NCBI GenBank assembly: GCA_963971425.1
Contig: OZ020525.1
Location: 7,671,560-7,735,559 of the forward strand
DNA: 64,000 bases
Direction of reading: 5' to 3'
Source: Bryoerythrophyllum caledonicum
Taxonomy: Eukaryota; Streptophyta; Bryopsida; Pottiales; Pottiaceae
In this document: positions 36,501-46,953 of the stretch, piece after piece
Layout of the letters: each line of letters opens with the position of its first letter
Position numbering within the stretch: the first letter of the stretch is position 1
Translations under genes and position numbers: made by a program
Notes under the pieces: model-generated
The model's database searches: none
What the model saw: only the letters and a program-made list of their open reading frames with translations
What the model was told of the DNA's origin: nothing

Positions 36501-36718
36501 AATCCAATATGTATTTCAAGTTTTTCAAAAAGAGACCACAATTACCGTAATTAGGACCGCGGTATGAGGTTCCAAAATTGCCATAAACATAGTCAGAATA
36601 ATTAAATTCCATTAAATATATATGTTATTCTATAATTATTCTAATAATATTTGAATCTTTATCGAATAAACCAAGAATATTAGAATATTTTTGGCTCTCC
36701 ATGGCTGAAATCTCTGCA

Positions 36719-36748
36719 CACCGCTCTCCGCTCTCCGCTCTTAGCTCA
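36719..36748. repeat. Right terminal inverted repeat of the nested element
   Basis: ACCGCTCTCCGCTCTCCGCT is the inverse of the GAGCGGAGAGCGG run at 21654-21684. Confidence 0.75.
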
Positions 36749-37586
36749 TGAACAAGCCTCCCTCGGTGGCTAAACATTGTAGTGAAAATGATTAGTGCTC
36801 AAGTGGACAGGGTTTTCATACCTTCAGTCGTTCTGATGCACGTTTACATGAACGAGTTCCATGTAATCCACACGCTTGTCCATATGGACATCTATGAAGT
36901 CGTTCATGTACATGTTACAGTACTCATCCGTTCTCTCGTTTCCGGTGACGTCTAAAGCAAACCGGTTGCCACAAACTTGTAGACGTCACCGTTGCATTCC
37001 TCGAATACAAACAATGTTCAATAGGATGCCGTTTTTATCAGGTGGATATCTATAATTACAACCCTACAAACAAACTTGTGCATAAGGATTGTCCCGGGAA
37101 ACACCCCATGAAATAACGACAAAAATGTAGACGTTGAGGTAAACGTCTATTCGTACATCTACGTAGACATTCAGTAGTTCTGTATGATGTCCAGGAGGAC
37201 ATCATCAGCAACCAACAACATCCGAGAATGGGCACCACATCAGCCGGTGCCACGTCATTTTTCCAGGGGTCCAAGTCAGATGTGAACGGGTCCACGTCGG
37301 CGGATATGTCATGGATGAAAAACATTGTAACGTGTCCCTGCCCATTTTCAAAAATCCCACGTGGCGCTAAGTTGGATGCCAAATGGCACGCACCAGGCCC
37401 TCGAAAAGACCTCATCGTTTTGGATGTCCCAAAAACTTTTATACGTTTCTTGGGACATCATGCGGATTTTCTTGGATGTCCAGGGCACGTAAACACCTGG
37501 ATTTTAATTAATGCCCCTTTTGACGTCCATATCGATAAAATGCCCGTTCATTTTTACGTCCCAGAAACCCTTGTTTTCTTATAGTG

Positions 37587-37589
37587 CGA
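37587..37589. repeat. Target-site duplication CGA, right
   Basis: This is the partner of the CGA at 20642-20644. The gypsy sequence resumes immediately afterwards. Confidence 0.8.
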
Positions 37590-37599
37590 CATGGGAATT

Positions 37600-40285
37600 T
37601 TTGTGGATCCCATGAGTGAGGAGTCTGGAGGCATCAATGCCCTCTCTGCTACCAAGTAGCAATCACCGGCCGTGCCGGTACGCGGTGAGTCTTCTACGGT
37701 GGAGAAGGAGACCATGGAGTTTGATGATTGATCTTTGGATTTGGGGCCATATTTTACCGGTGCCGAGGCACGAAGGGTACGAGCGTTTATACATTCGTAT
37801 TGTAGTTTTTTTGCCTTTAGTCTCCATGATTTGGAGGGCTACAGAGGCAAACCGATTCACATTCAGTTGGAGGATGACCACTCGATCTTTGGACGACCGT
37901 ACAAGCTCAGTCTCTCTGAAAAAGTTGGGATTCAGACTCGTTGTCAGGAGTTGTTGGCTACTAGCTTGATTGAGCTTTCCACCACCGAGTACACTTGTGC
38001 CATGACGATGCCATCGAAGAAAGACATCTTTGGCAACTGGAGGGAGAAGTGGATGTGTGGGGATTGTAGGCCGGTCAATCGTAAGACCAATTCGGATCGA
38101 TATCCCATGTCCACGTCAGAGGAGTTGTTTGATGCGGTGGGACACGCCAGAGTATTTAGTACTCTCAATTTGCAGTCCGGTTACGACCAGTTACCATTGA
38201 TGGTGGACAACCGGGTGAAGACGGCGTTCTGGGGAGTTGATCTGGATGGGAGAGATTAGCTCTACCATTAGAAGTTTCTTCCATTTGGCCTCAAGAACGC
38301 ACCCGCTGAGTTTCAGAGTGTGATGGACCGGGTGTTGACCAGTTTACCGTTTGCCCGATGCTACATTGATGATGTTATCATTTTTAGTAGCAGCCCACAG
38401 GAGCATGTGAGGCATCTTCAGGCGGTGTTCGAAATGCTACGATAGTGGGGATTGCATTTGCACCATGGCAAATGCAAATTCATTCATAACTAGTTGCCAT
38501 ACTTGGGACATATGATTGTTCCAGGAGGTCTTGGGGTGCGGCAGGCAAAGGTTAATGCGTTGCAGAAGATACCGGCCCCAATCGACGTGTCACGGCTCAG
38601 AGCTTTTCATGGCCTGACGAATTACTATTGCCGGTTTGTCAAGAACTTTAGCTTGATTGCCAAGCCGTTGACTATCCTCACGGGGAAGGATCAGCCATGG
38701 ACTTGGGGACGGGAGCAACAACAAGCGTTTGCTACTTTGAAGTTGAAGCTCGGTTCAGCGCCTGTACTGCGGCGTCCAGATGCTACACAACCTTTCCACT
38801 TGCACACAGATTGGAGTGCGGTAGGATTGGGAGCCGTGTTGACTCAAAAGGATGATGAGGGATGGGAGTATGTTGTGGCATTTGCTTCTAGGAGCAACAA
38901 CAACGCGGAGTCCAACTATTCGTCTTATGAGGGAGAAACTTCGGCCGCTGTTTGGGCCATAGCTCATTTTAGGCCCTACTTGTATGGGCAGCGTTTTACC
39001 TTGGTGACCGACCACTAGCCTTTGAAGTGGCTCATGGAGTTTGACAAGCTTATTGGCAAGCTTGCCAGGTGGGCTTTGTTGCTTCAGGAGTATGATTTTG
39101 AGGTTGTACACCGGGCGGGCATCACTAAGTTGGATGCGAATGAGCTATCTCGTAATCCAAGTCTATCAGAGGAGGATTTGACTCGTGCCAGGTGGCGTGG
39201 GGACTGTGACAGAGAGCGAGTCCCGGGGTGGCATGCAGCAGCTTCCCTCACGTTGATGTCTAGCTCCGCATCGACGTTGCCTGATTTGACAACGGATGAG
39301 GAACCGGATAGGGCCCAAATTGTTAGCGATGTGTGGGAAGTCATGCACAAGCTCCAACATGGCACACTTCCACCCGCTCTTTCGGCAATGGAGCACGATC
39401 GAGTTGGACGCCGGATAATGAGGTTCCGTTGGGAGAACGGCCTTTTATTTCGCGTATGGCCGGATGGGACTAGGCGCATAGTTCCCAGGCCGGATCAGAG
39501 GGCTTCGTTGGTACGGCAGGTATACAAACACCTTGGTTATTTTGGTGTGCGACGGACACATTCATGTTGCAAAGTCGGTTTTGGTGGACCGACATGTATC
39601 AGCAGGTCGCCACTTATGTTTCTCGGTGTGAAGTCTGAGATCGAGTCAGATCCAGCTTCAACACGTTGTCACCGCAGTTGGAGCCTTTGCCCATCATGGG
39701 TTTGGGCTACCGTTGGTCTCTGGATTTTGTCGGGCCGCTTGTTGTCGCCCCACGTGGAGCCTAGTACGTGTTGGTGATGGTGGAGCACTTCAGCAAGTGG
39801 ATTGAGCTTGTGGCACTACCACAGAACTCCTTAGAGTTGGCGGCCATGGCATTCCTTGACCGGGTGCTGGCTCGTTTTTGAGCCCCAGTTGAGGTGTTGA
39901 CTGACGAAGGGCATGAGTTCCTTGGTGCTTTCAAGGCTTTGTGCACCAAAGCTTTGATTGACCACCATACCACTTCTCAGGATCATCCGGAAGCGGACGG
40001 TTTGGTGGAGTGTGTGGTTCAGACTATCAAGCGTGGACTACGGAAGTATGTATTATTTCAGAGTGGCCACCGTGATTGGGTTCTGATGATACCATGGATC
40101 GGCATGGAATACCAGTTTAGCCGGCAGGCCTCTTTGGCCGCTTTCAATCCGTATCAGTTGTTGTACGGATGGGAGCCGATTCTACCCAGTTTTGTACGGG
40201 AGAAGTTGGCTCTAATTGTGGACTTGGATGATCTAGAGGCCTGGATCCAGTATCTGCGTGACCGGGCAGAGTTTTTCAAATAGGC
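37600..40285 (+). mobile_element. Reverse transcriptase, RNase H and integrase region of the gypsy fossil
   Basis: The frames read in order as reverse transcriptase (RPVNRKTNSDRYPM, CYIDDVIIFS, about 37.9-38.4 kb), RNase H (FHLHTDWSAVGLGAVLTQ, about 38.75-39.0 kb), a zinc-binding linker and integrase (about 39.4-40.25 kb, ending FSRQASLAAFNPYQLLYG). Order RT, RNase H, integrase is diagnostic for Ty3/gypsy. The region is broken. It continues the same element whose gag lies at 7.7-9.2 kb. Confidence 0.85.
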
Positions 40286-40429
40286 CATGCCTATGGCCAT
40301 GGAGAATTTATCCATCGCACAACACCGCGACACGTTACGGTACGCTCGCATTGGCAGCGACGCTTACCGACCTCAATTGCGGCATTTCTCCACTGGGATT
40401 ACGTTAATTTACAGCGGGAGGCACCTACG

Positions 40430-40783
40430 ATGTTGGACGTCAAGGCCGGGCGCAGCATTCTTCGTGTAAAGGATGTGTTGCCCAGTGGCATCTTGTTGCT
40501 GGAAGGCAAAGATGGCCAGAAGTGTTGGGAGGACTCCAAAAACTGCGCGCCCTGCCATTTGCCCATTGATGGCTCCGTGCATCCTGAATTGGCCATTGTG
40601 CCACAGGGTCTTCCGTATTTTGTATGTGGTGAGAAGGGTGCGGCTACCATGTTATTATGCGACCGATGTCAACGTAGATGGCATATGGCTTGTTTGATGC
40701 CGCCCCTCTCTACTCTACCGCTTGGGGATTGGACTTGCCCTCGTTGTAGGAGGTCTTTGAGCACGTTTTATCACATAAAATAG
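40430..40783 (+). mobile_element. PHD-finger module at the 3-prime end of the gypsy fossil
   Basis: After integrase, a segment encodes a C4HC3-type PHD finger between about 40620 and 40756 (MLLCDRCQRRWHMACLMPP, then GDWTCPRC). PHD fingers usually read histone H3 tail marks. Its position is where many Ty3/gypsy integrases carry a chromodomain, so a role in targeting integration is likely by analogy. It belongs to the fossil element. Confidence 0.8.
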
Positions 40784-41212
40784 CTTGATTTTCTCCTAGA
40801 CATGTCACTGGTATGGTGTCTTGCCATCGAGTTGAAGTTCCTGGTTTTGTTTCAAGAATAGAGTACATGGAGATTAACCAAGGGATTGGCAACAAAGTTG
40901 TTTAAGGCGATTAAGGATGGGGCTCACATTGCACCTCGCCTACCCTCTCTTAGTTACTTCTCTATTAGTTTATTGATGCCGCAAGGGATTACATCTTCAA
41001 TTGGATGCGTATAGTTGTTGCAGCGACATCACCGTGGCGATTGTGTACATAGTGTTGTTTAGTCCTAGTCGGATAGAGGGTCTCTTTATCCGCTAGGGGG
41101 GGCACTTGAGGGTGTACTACGTATACTTGGTTTAGTGTATATTTTTTGTTTATTTGATGTTGGTTGTGATTCTCGATCTGTTGTGTTTAGCAATCTTTGT
41201 TTACAAGACAGC
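40784..41212 (+). other. 3-prime untranslated part of the gypsy fossil with G-run
   Basis: A candidate polypurine tract (AGGGGGGG at 41095-41102) precedes a 107-bp segment (41105-41211) that is repeated directly at 41576-41682, on the far side of the candidate LTR. No gene was seen. Confidence 0.5.
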
Positions 41213-41575
41213 TGTCACGGGATGTGGCGTCGAGGACCACACCACATCTCGTGGTGTTAGCGTAGGTGAGATTAGTCTAATCTACGTTAGTTTTTGTGAG
41301 AACATGCGTGCGACGCACCTTAGTCATCCGGTGGATGGATTTCATCCATATAGGATTGCTGTTGTGTGTTTACCGCCGCATACATCTTTGACTTGACGTC
41401 TTTGTCAAGTCAAGCTTTGTGAGTGAGAGAGGAGAGTAGTGTTTGAGAGTTGCTTGTAAGTGGCGATTTAAGCCATTTGTAAAGTCTCATGCTTTCCATT
41501 TGTACTTCACACTCGCTGATTCACCCATTGTGGTGTGCGTGACGCTTGACTACTCTTGTGATATGCAACACTTTC
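41213..41575 (+). repeat. Candidate 3-prime LTR of the gypsy fossil
   Basis: This is the full-length match to 5481-5842. It begins TGTCACGGGATGTGG and ends GCAACACTTTC. It is flanked on both sides by direct copies of a roughly 107-bp sequence starting CTTGAGGGT, which a normal LTR would not be. Confidence 0.65.
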
Positions 41576-41689
41576 CTTGAGGGTATACTACGTATACTTG
41601 GTTTAGTGTACGTTTTTTGTTTATTTAATGTTGATTGTGATTCTCGATCTGTTGTGTTTAGCGATCTTTGTTTATACGATACCAAGTTT

Positions 41690-43170
41690 GATGATACACA
41701 ATGCTTATAACCCTTTGAAATTCTTGGACAATGTGAATAAAACTTCAAAAAGAAATTAGCATAAACAAAGACAAATCCTTAAATCATAATTCTTACAATG
41801 TGACTATTTTGCAATACACATGTCTACTTTATTCCATATCTTTAATGTGAAATAACATTTTAACCAAGTGCAACACACATTTTTAGATATTAAGGGAATA
41901 CAAAAAAATTCCATTTAATATAATATTTAAGCTACCCCAAAAACTTTATATTTTATATATAAAATTGAAGGTACTACAAATTTCTCCTTGATTTTATAAA
42001 GATCAAGACTTATCTATTAAGACTTTGGTGAACTTTATTATTAAGCTTCTTTAGCACACAATCCAATGAAAACCTTATCCAAAATGTGGTTGAATTTTTA
42101 TTCTAAAACATGTGAAATTTGTCTAGGATAAAATGTAGGTTGCCAATATTTTAACCTCTACTCATTCTTCACTTCAAACATTGTAATCTTTCAAAGATGT
42201 AAAACAAATACATGACCAGAATAAAAACCATCAAGTCATACAAGATCACAACGACCATGTCATACAAATTAGGATGAGAAAAAACATTACATAGAGGATT
42301 GTACATATGAGCATGGATGGTTGAAAATTATATAGAATAAATGAATAAGACTAAAATTTGTTTGTATGATTCTTGGCAGGACTACAAAAATAGAAACAAA
42401 AACTAAAGCTTGGAGCAATTAATTTTCGTTAACATACCCTTGCATTGCCACTACGCAAAATAAAAAAATGGCTCCTCCAACACCTAGACTCCTAGGTTTG
42501 ATGCGGATCCTCGTTGCTTCGCATTAACTTTGCCTTGACGATGATAATATATTGTTGTCAATAATAATATATTTGTTGCAAATCTATTTGGCACAACGCA
42601 ATACTGTATGAACCATCTACACGCCACAACATGCACCCAAAACTTAGGTTTCTTGGTCATTCATAGAAACTCACTCATTGGTGTGAAGATGAGGCAATGC
42701 GGTGAACTCTTCATAGAAAAATGAGAAATGCCAGGAGAAAATGCAAAACCGAATTGAAAATAGTGGAATTAAGAAGTAAGTTTTCTGTTTTGAACAGGCT
42801 CTCTGATGAAAGTGTTGTCACCCTCCGGAGCCATCACATTCTGCAAAGAAAGAGCCACCCTCAAGAGTAACAAAATTGTTGCTACACATTTATTTCGTTA
42901 TTGATCAGAGTGTCGGGCAGTGTGTTGCAGGAATGGTGAACAAATGCTAAACATGGACACAACGTTATAGGTAGCAAGCAAGAGAAACAGTGAAACATGG
43001 GAGACGATAGATGAATGTAACTCCAGACGATAGGAAACTCCAGCCATTTCAAGCGGTGAAACGTAACTCAACTTAGACTCATTGCGTACGAAAGAATATT
43101 CAAGCAGCCTCGCATGAGTGATGGCACAGATTGGGATAAGAGGATTATGCTAATTGAAGATTGACGTGAT
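41690..43170. other. AT-rich stretch, nothing recognised
   Basis: No coding frame of useful length, no tRNA-like structure and no terminal repeats could be identified. Confidence 0.5.
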
Positions 43171-43179
43171 GCTCACCAA

Positions 43180-43266
43180 ATTATTTTTTTGCGGCTTTGC
43201 AAATCTTGTCAACTTTGGCGTCTGACAAGCCCTTGCTATTCGATAACATCTGGACAGTGCTCAAAC
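43180..43266 (-). pseudogene. DMC1/RAD51-like exon fragment
   Basis: On the minus strand the sequence reads SKGLSDAKVDKICKAAKK. This is close to the GIKGLSEAKVDKICEAAEK segment of the helix-hairpin-helix N-terminal domain of the meiotic recombinase DMC1. A GTGAGC donor follows. A stop appears just before the donor through an A-rich run, and neighbouring DMC1 exons were not recognised. I read it as an isolated captured or degenerate exon. Confidence 0.55.
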
Positions 43267-43989
43267 GTTAGTATGACCAGAACCTGTGAGCACATAGGCT
43301 AACCACACGGAACAAAGTTTAATTACTTACAAGAGCTTTCTGTGAATTTCCTACCGCCTAGATCACTTAAAAATCACATACATCAAGAAACACACTAAAG
43401 AACACACTCTGCATTTACTCAATTGAAAGCACAAATGCTTCTGAAGAGCTCTCTTTACTACTTCAACTAATGGATCACTCCATGGCCTCAGAGCTAAACA
43501 TCCGACTGCTACATTGTTCCCTGAACTCTCAGAACACGTCACTGTGCTTACACTCGAAAAGACAACCTTCAGCGAAACATACAGACACTAAAAGGAGACA
43601 GAAGGTGAAACCCTAAGAAAGCAGAAAACATCCTACTAACGAATGAAAAATAATGAACGTCACAGAACTCAACACTTTCCACGAATTAATGCTCAGCGCA
43701 TCACTCATAACCAAGTCTCTAATCTGAGCGAGGTTAAAAATGCTTACACAATGCCTGCAGGTTCACATTCCGAACATACTGTGTGCCGCGAAACCGCCTC
43801 ATGAGTGAAAACTTTTGCATATTCGGCAAACAATGCTGTCACATGCAATGAACAAATGCAAAAGTGGTGAAGTGCTTTAGAAAGCAAAACCTTTATATCT
43901 CAAGCACATGTGGATTACATATGAAATACACAAAATGCAACCAAGTAACACAGCATCAATTGACTTCATCCTTTGAGACACGGTTTTGC

Positions 43990-45185
43990 ACTAATGTGTC
44001 TGCAATCTACTTAAAATGATGTCCACTTGCCCCGGCTATAAATAACAGCCCTCATTCGCCGGGGCATGCTCTCATAGAGCCTATGACACTCATCAGAAGT
44101 GAAACTATTGAATGTGTGAAGGACACGCTTCCACAATTCCACTAAACCTGTTGGCACCGTAGTGTATTGGTTCAACCGCCGTTTGAGTGTCGCCCAGAGG
44201 TGTTCGATCGGATTGAGATCGGGAGATTGTGCAGGCCACTTCATAACACTGAAAGGTTGATTCAATAACCACTCCTTCATCGTCTTTGCCGTATGCTTAG
44301 GGTCATTGTCATGCTGAAAGATGACACTTCGTGGGTTCACTCCAAACTTCATGAAACTTCCTTAGAGATCTCTTTGTAATATTTCATGATATACATGTTG
44401 ATTCATTCGTCCTTCTACTTGACAAATCAAACCAAGACCTCTTGCACTCATACATCCCCAAACCATCAACGATCCACCGCCATGTTTCACAGTTTTCTAC
44501 ACCGTACGGTTTGTGAGACCTTCAGTGACTGGAGCCCAACACCTAGAACGCCCATCTGAGCCAAAGCAATTAATCTTGGTCTCATCTGAGAAGATTACCC
44601 TCTTCCAGTCATCAATCGTCCAATGTTCATGAGCTCTAGCAAATTCTAAGCGAGCTGTGATATTTTTTCGTCTCAACAATGGTTTCTTTTGCTTCGTTCG
44701 AGCTTGTAAACCTGCAGACTTAAACACCCTTCACACAATATCCACGCTAATCTCACATCCAAAGTCTCGCCTTACAACTCTAGCGGCATCCGCAGCAGTT
44801 TCATGCCCCCCTCTCGTAACTGCTTGGACACATGCTCTCTTTACAGACACTGTAATCTTACTAGGTCTACCTCCAACCAATAATTTTAAGTTCGGTAAGC
44901 GACTCTTTCGAATCCTTTGGACAGAAGCAGGACTATTTCCAATGTGTCTCGCAACTGCCCGTGAGCTCCATCCCTTTTCCAACAATGATACAATATCATT
45001 TTGTATCTCAAGAGACAATCGGTACCGGCGAGGGTATCTCATAATGCAAAGCTAGCTGAAAGGTGATGAAGATACACGAGAGTTGTTCCTCACTAGCGGC
45101 ACTACTACGACCTCAAATTCACTGAAAACTCTTGAGTTGTGGTCCAAGATATAGAACACAGACAGGCGGCTGCAAAACTGCAAAA
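43990..45185 (-). mobile_element. Tc1-type DNA transposon, decayed
   Basis: A transposase gene (44011-45042, minus) lies between imperfect inverted ends. The left end reads GGTTTTGCACTAATGTGTCTG and the right, reverse-complemented, reads AGTTTTGCAGCCGCCTGTCTG (each quoted near its limit). Size (about 1.2 kb) and layout fit Tc1. The TA duplication is not clear. The flanks hold inverted copies of another sequence (43776-43840 and about 45290-45345), so this element lies within an older repeat. Confidence 0.7.
44011..45042 (-). pseudogene. Tc1 transposase (DD34E) with three in-frame stops
   Basis: One frame of 343 codons covers the whole protein, a normal Tc1 length. Two helix-turn-helix domains lie at about 1-105 (RYRLSLEIQNDIVSLLEKGW, SSRAVARHIG). 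The catalytic triad is SDETKI, QHDNDPKHTAK and PDLNPIEHLW with 34 residues between the last Asp and Glu. Only three stop codons interrupt it: TGA at 44728-44730, TAG at 44497-44499 and a TAA near 44365. The first two fit C-to-T changes from CGA (Arg) and CAG (Gln). The protein would cut at TA sites. This copy is inactive but not ancient. Confidence 0.85.
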
Positions 45186-45394
45186 CTACATTTCAACTTC
45201 CCTATCTTTGCCACTTGTCAATATCTTCCCAACATGCTTTGAGGTTTTGTAGGACACTTGGATACCAATCACGTGGATGTGGTGGCGCCACATTCTGGTC
45301 ATGAATGTGGTTGACATTTTCCTTCGAACATTGATATTTTTGCTCCTGAGGCAGTTTTGCGGCACACAGTACCTTCTTCGTGTTCATCATCAAC

Positions 45395-45760
45395 CCATTA
45401 CAGGTGTAGATCCTCGCGACCAGCCAGTCTCGAAATCGAGGACTGGTTGGGAGAAGATCTCGCCGTCAATCTTCTACACCTATTGTGGGCCGTTGATCTG
45501 GGTGTCAAGGTCCTATCTCTTGGTCGGTAGGCCAAGTAGCCACTTGCGCCCACAGGGCGCTTAGGGTTGATGAATCAATTGTTTAATGGTCTCCTACCTT
45601 AATATGGGTTCACTCATTTCCTTTGGATATATCGTGTATACCTTGGTGTTCGAATTCAAGGGCGATGATCATCTCAAATGAGATTGACGGCGATGCTTGG
45701 CCACAACTAGTCCTCGATTTCAAGGCTGGCTAGTGGTGAGGGGTGTAGACCCCTCATCCT
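45395..45760. mobile_element. Small inverted-repeat element (MITE)
   Basis: Left arm CCAGCCAGTCTCGAAATCGA (45422 onward) matches the reverse complement of the right arm ending near 45740 (CCAGCCTTGAAATCGAGGAC), with the inner words CGCCGTCAATC on both arms and GGTGTAGA near both outer ends. Arms of about 50 bp enclose about 260 bp with no coding sequence. Family and target duplication are not determined. Confidence 0.6.
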
Positions 45761-46138
45761 GAAGCTTCTTCAGGTCACCCGCGATGATCTCCTTTGCAAT
45801 GACTGTTCCAAGATGTATAAGATTAATGAAGAAGAAGCTGAAGACGTGAGGGTTTTCGTGACTGTTCCAAAATGTGTTAGATTGATGAAGAACATGAAGA
45901 TGTGAGGGTTTCGGTGGCGGTTGCATTCGTTCCGACGAGTTACGTGGAAAAGACGCAGAGCTACGCGAGGGTTTGGGTGGACAAGCTGACGAGCTGCGCG
46001 AGGGTTCGGGTCGCGCCGACGTGAAATGGAGTTTCGAAGGCTGCTGCGTGAAGCGCGGGAGACGATGACGACGTCGTCGTTGGAGGGCGACGGGTATCGA
46101 CCCAGGTATTGGGGAAAAGAGAGAGGTTCCAAAGGAGC

Positions 46139-46140
46139 TA
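46139..46140. repeat. TA target duplication, left of pogo element
   Basis: TA directly precedes the terminal CAGTCTACC and recurs at 49071-49072. Confidence 0.85.
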
Positions 46141-46479
46141 CAGTCTACCGTCTTTAAATGATACCTCGATAAGTGTTATTCCTCGATAAATGTTATGAAA
46201 AATCTCGCTCCCAGAAAATTAATACTACTAAGTGTTATGTGTTAAGTGTTAACACATTCTCCGCTCCCTCCTTTGTTAATTTCACCTCGATAAGTGTTAT
46301 GTTTGAGAAAAACGACATTATACATCTAATACATGGAGGCCATGTTTATTTACACACTTTTATCTATAATCCCATGACTCTTGTACTTAACTTGTTGCAT
46401 TTTCTATTGAAAAATGAAGTGAATACGGTGTTTAGGGTCTCTTTGATTGAATGTCATTTAGTGTTTGAACATTGGAGGG

Positions 46480-46900
46480 GGTTTGGGAGAGAGTTTAGAG
46501 GTTTTTGGGAGAATTTGGAGTTGTACTGGGGAGTCGCCGGAGTTGGAATTGGAGTCGGGACAGGGAGTTAAGAGTAGGAGTCTGGAAGGCAGGGAGTCTG
46601 CAAGTCGGGTCAGGGAGTTGGGGGAGTCGGGAAATCTGCAGTCCGGTGGGAGAGTCGGGGTCTAGTGAGTCGGTTTAGGGTTGAGGTCCAGGGAGTGGGG
46701 GAGTCGGGGTCCAGGGGGTCAGGAAGGGGAGTCGGGAGAGTCTGTTGTTTTTTTTTGTTTTTGATTTTTGTTTTTTGGCACAAAAACATACCAAAGTTTG
46801 AATTGCGAGTCGGGAGAGTCTGAGAGGGGAGTCGGGAGAAGGATATCGTAGGGAGAGGAGTCGGTTTAGGGTTTAGGGTGGGGAGTTGGGAGAGGGAGAG
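46480..46900 (+). promoter_or_regulatory. G-rich 5-prime region of the pogo-like element
   Basis: GGGAGTCGGG-type words and GTTTAGGGTTTAGGG repeat through the 400 bp before the transposase start. Several runs of three or more G could form quadruplex structure. It probably holds the promoter or leader. There is no proof beyond position. Confidence 0.45.
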
Positions 46901-46953
46901 TGATAGGGAGGGGAGTCTGGAGAGGGATAGGGAGATGGGGGCTTCAATCAAAG

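Larger units (their letters stand above)
21654..36748. mobile_element. Nested TIR element with SWIM transposase and ParB-methyltransferase gene
   Basis: The left end TGAGC followed by GGAGAGCGGAGAGCGG (21654-21684) matches the reverse complement of 36719-36748 over about 30 bp. The terminal repeats enclose 15 kb with a Mutator-like transposase gene (32420-36163, plus), a divergent eight-exon methyltransferase-like gene (25955-31834, minus) and captured SERK exons (24060-24660). Gene capture and a SWIM-containing transposase suit a Mutator-like element. A 9-bp target duplication could not be found, so the boundaries may have shifted. Related terminal and internal sequence recurs at 56.4-58.5 kb. 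Confidence 0.65.
20645..37586. mobile_element. CACTA (En/Spm-type) DNA transposon, 16.9 kb, with nested element
   Basis: The left end reads TACTATAAGAAAAGAGGGG. The right end, reverse-complemented, reads CACTATAAGAAAACAAGGG and continues TTTCTGGGACGT. These are inverted repeats of the CACTA type with the first base changed on the left. A 3-bp CGA flanks both ends. Subterminal zones (20650-21600 and 36800-37580) are rich in GACGTC, GGACATC and GATGTCC words in both orientations, as expected for transposase-binding repeats. No TNPD-type CACTA transposase was recognised. The centre (21654-36748) has its own terminal repeats and genes. The CACTA copy is therefore probably non-autonomous. Confidence 0.85.
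5481..41575 (+). mobile_element. Ty3/gypsy fossil with cytosine-methyltransferase and PHD modules, hosting nested insertions
   Basis: A pair of direct repeats (5481-5842 and 41213-41575) brackets, in order, gag with a zinc knuckle, an aspartic-protease segment, a C5-cytosine-methyltransferase-like domain, reverse transcriptase, RNase H, integrase and a PHD finger, all on the plus strand. Three foreign blocks interrupt it: 9201-14555, about 14556-18080 and 20645-37586. Without them the element is about 10 kb, a normal Ty3/gypsy size. It is plainly broken, with a dozen or more lesions. The terminal repeats differ at roughly 7 percent of positions. With a typical plant substitution rate that means a few million years, but the rate here is unknown. 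The inserted elements must be younger. Confidence 0.75.

Noticed and set aside
41105-41682. The 107-bp flanking copies as a target-site duplication
   Set aside because: LTR elements duplicate only 4-6 bp; a duplication of this length needs another explanation.
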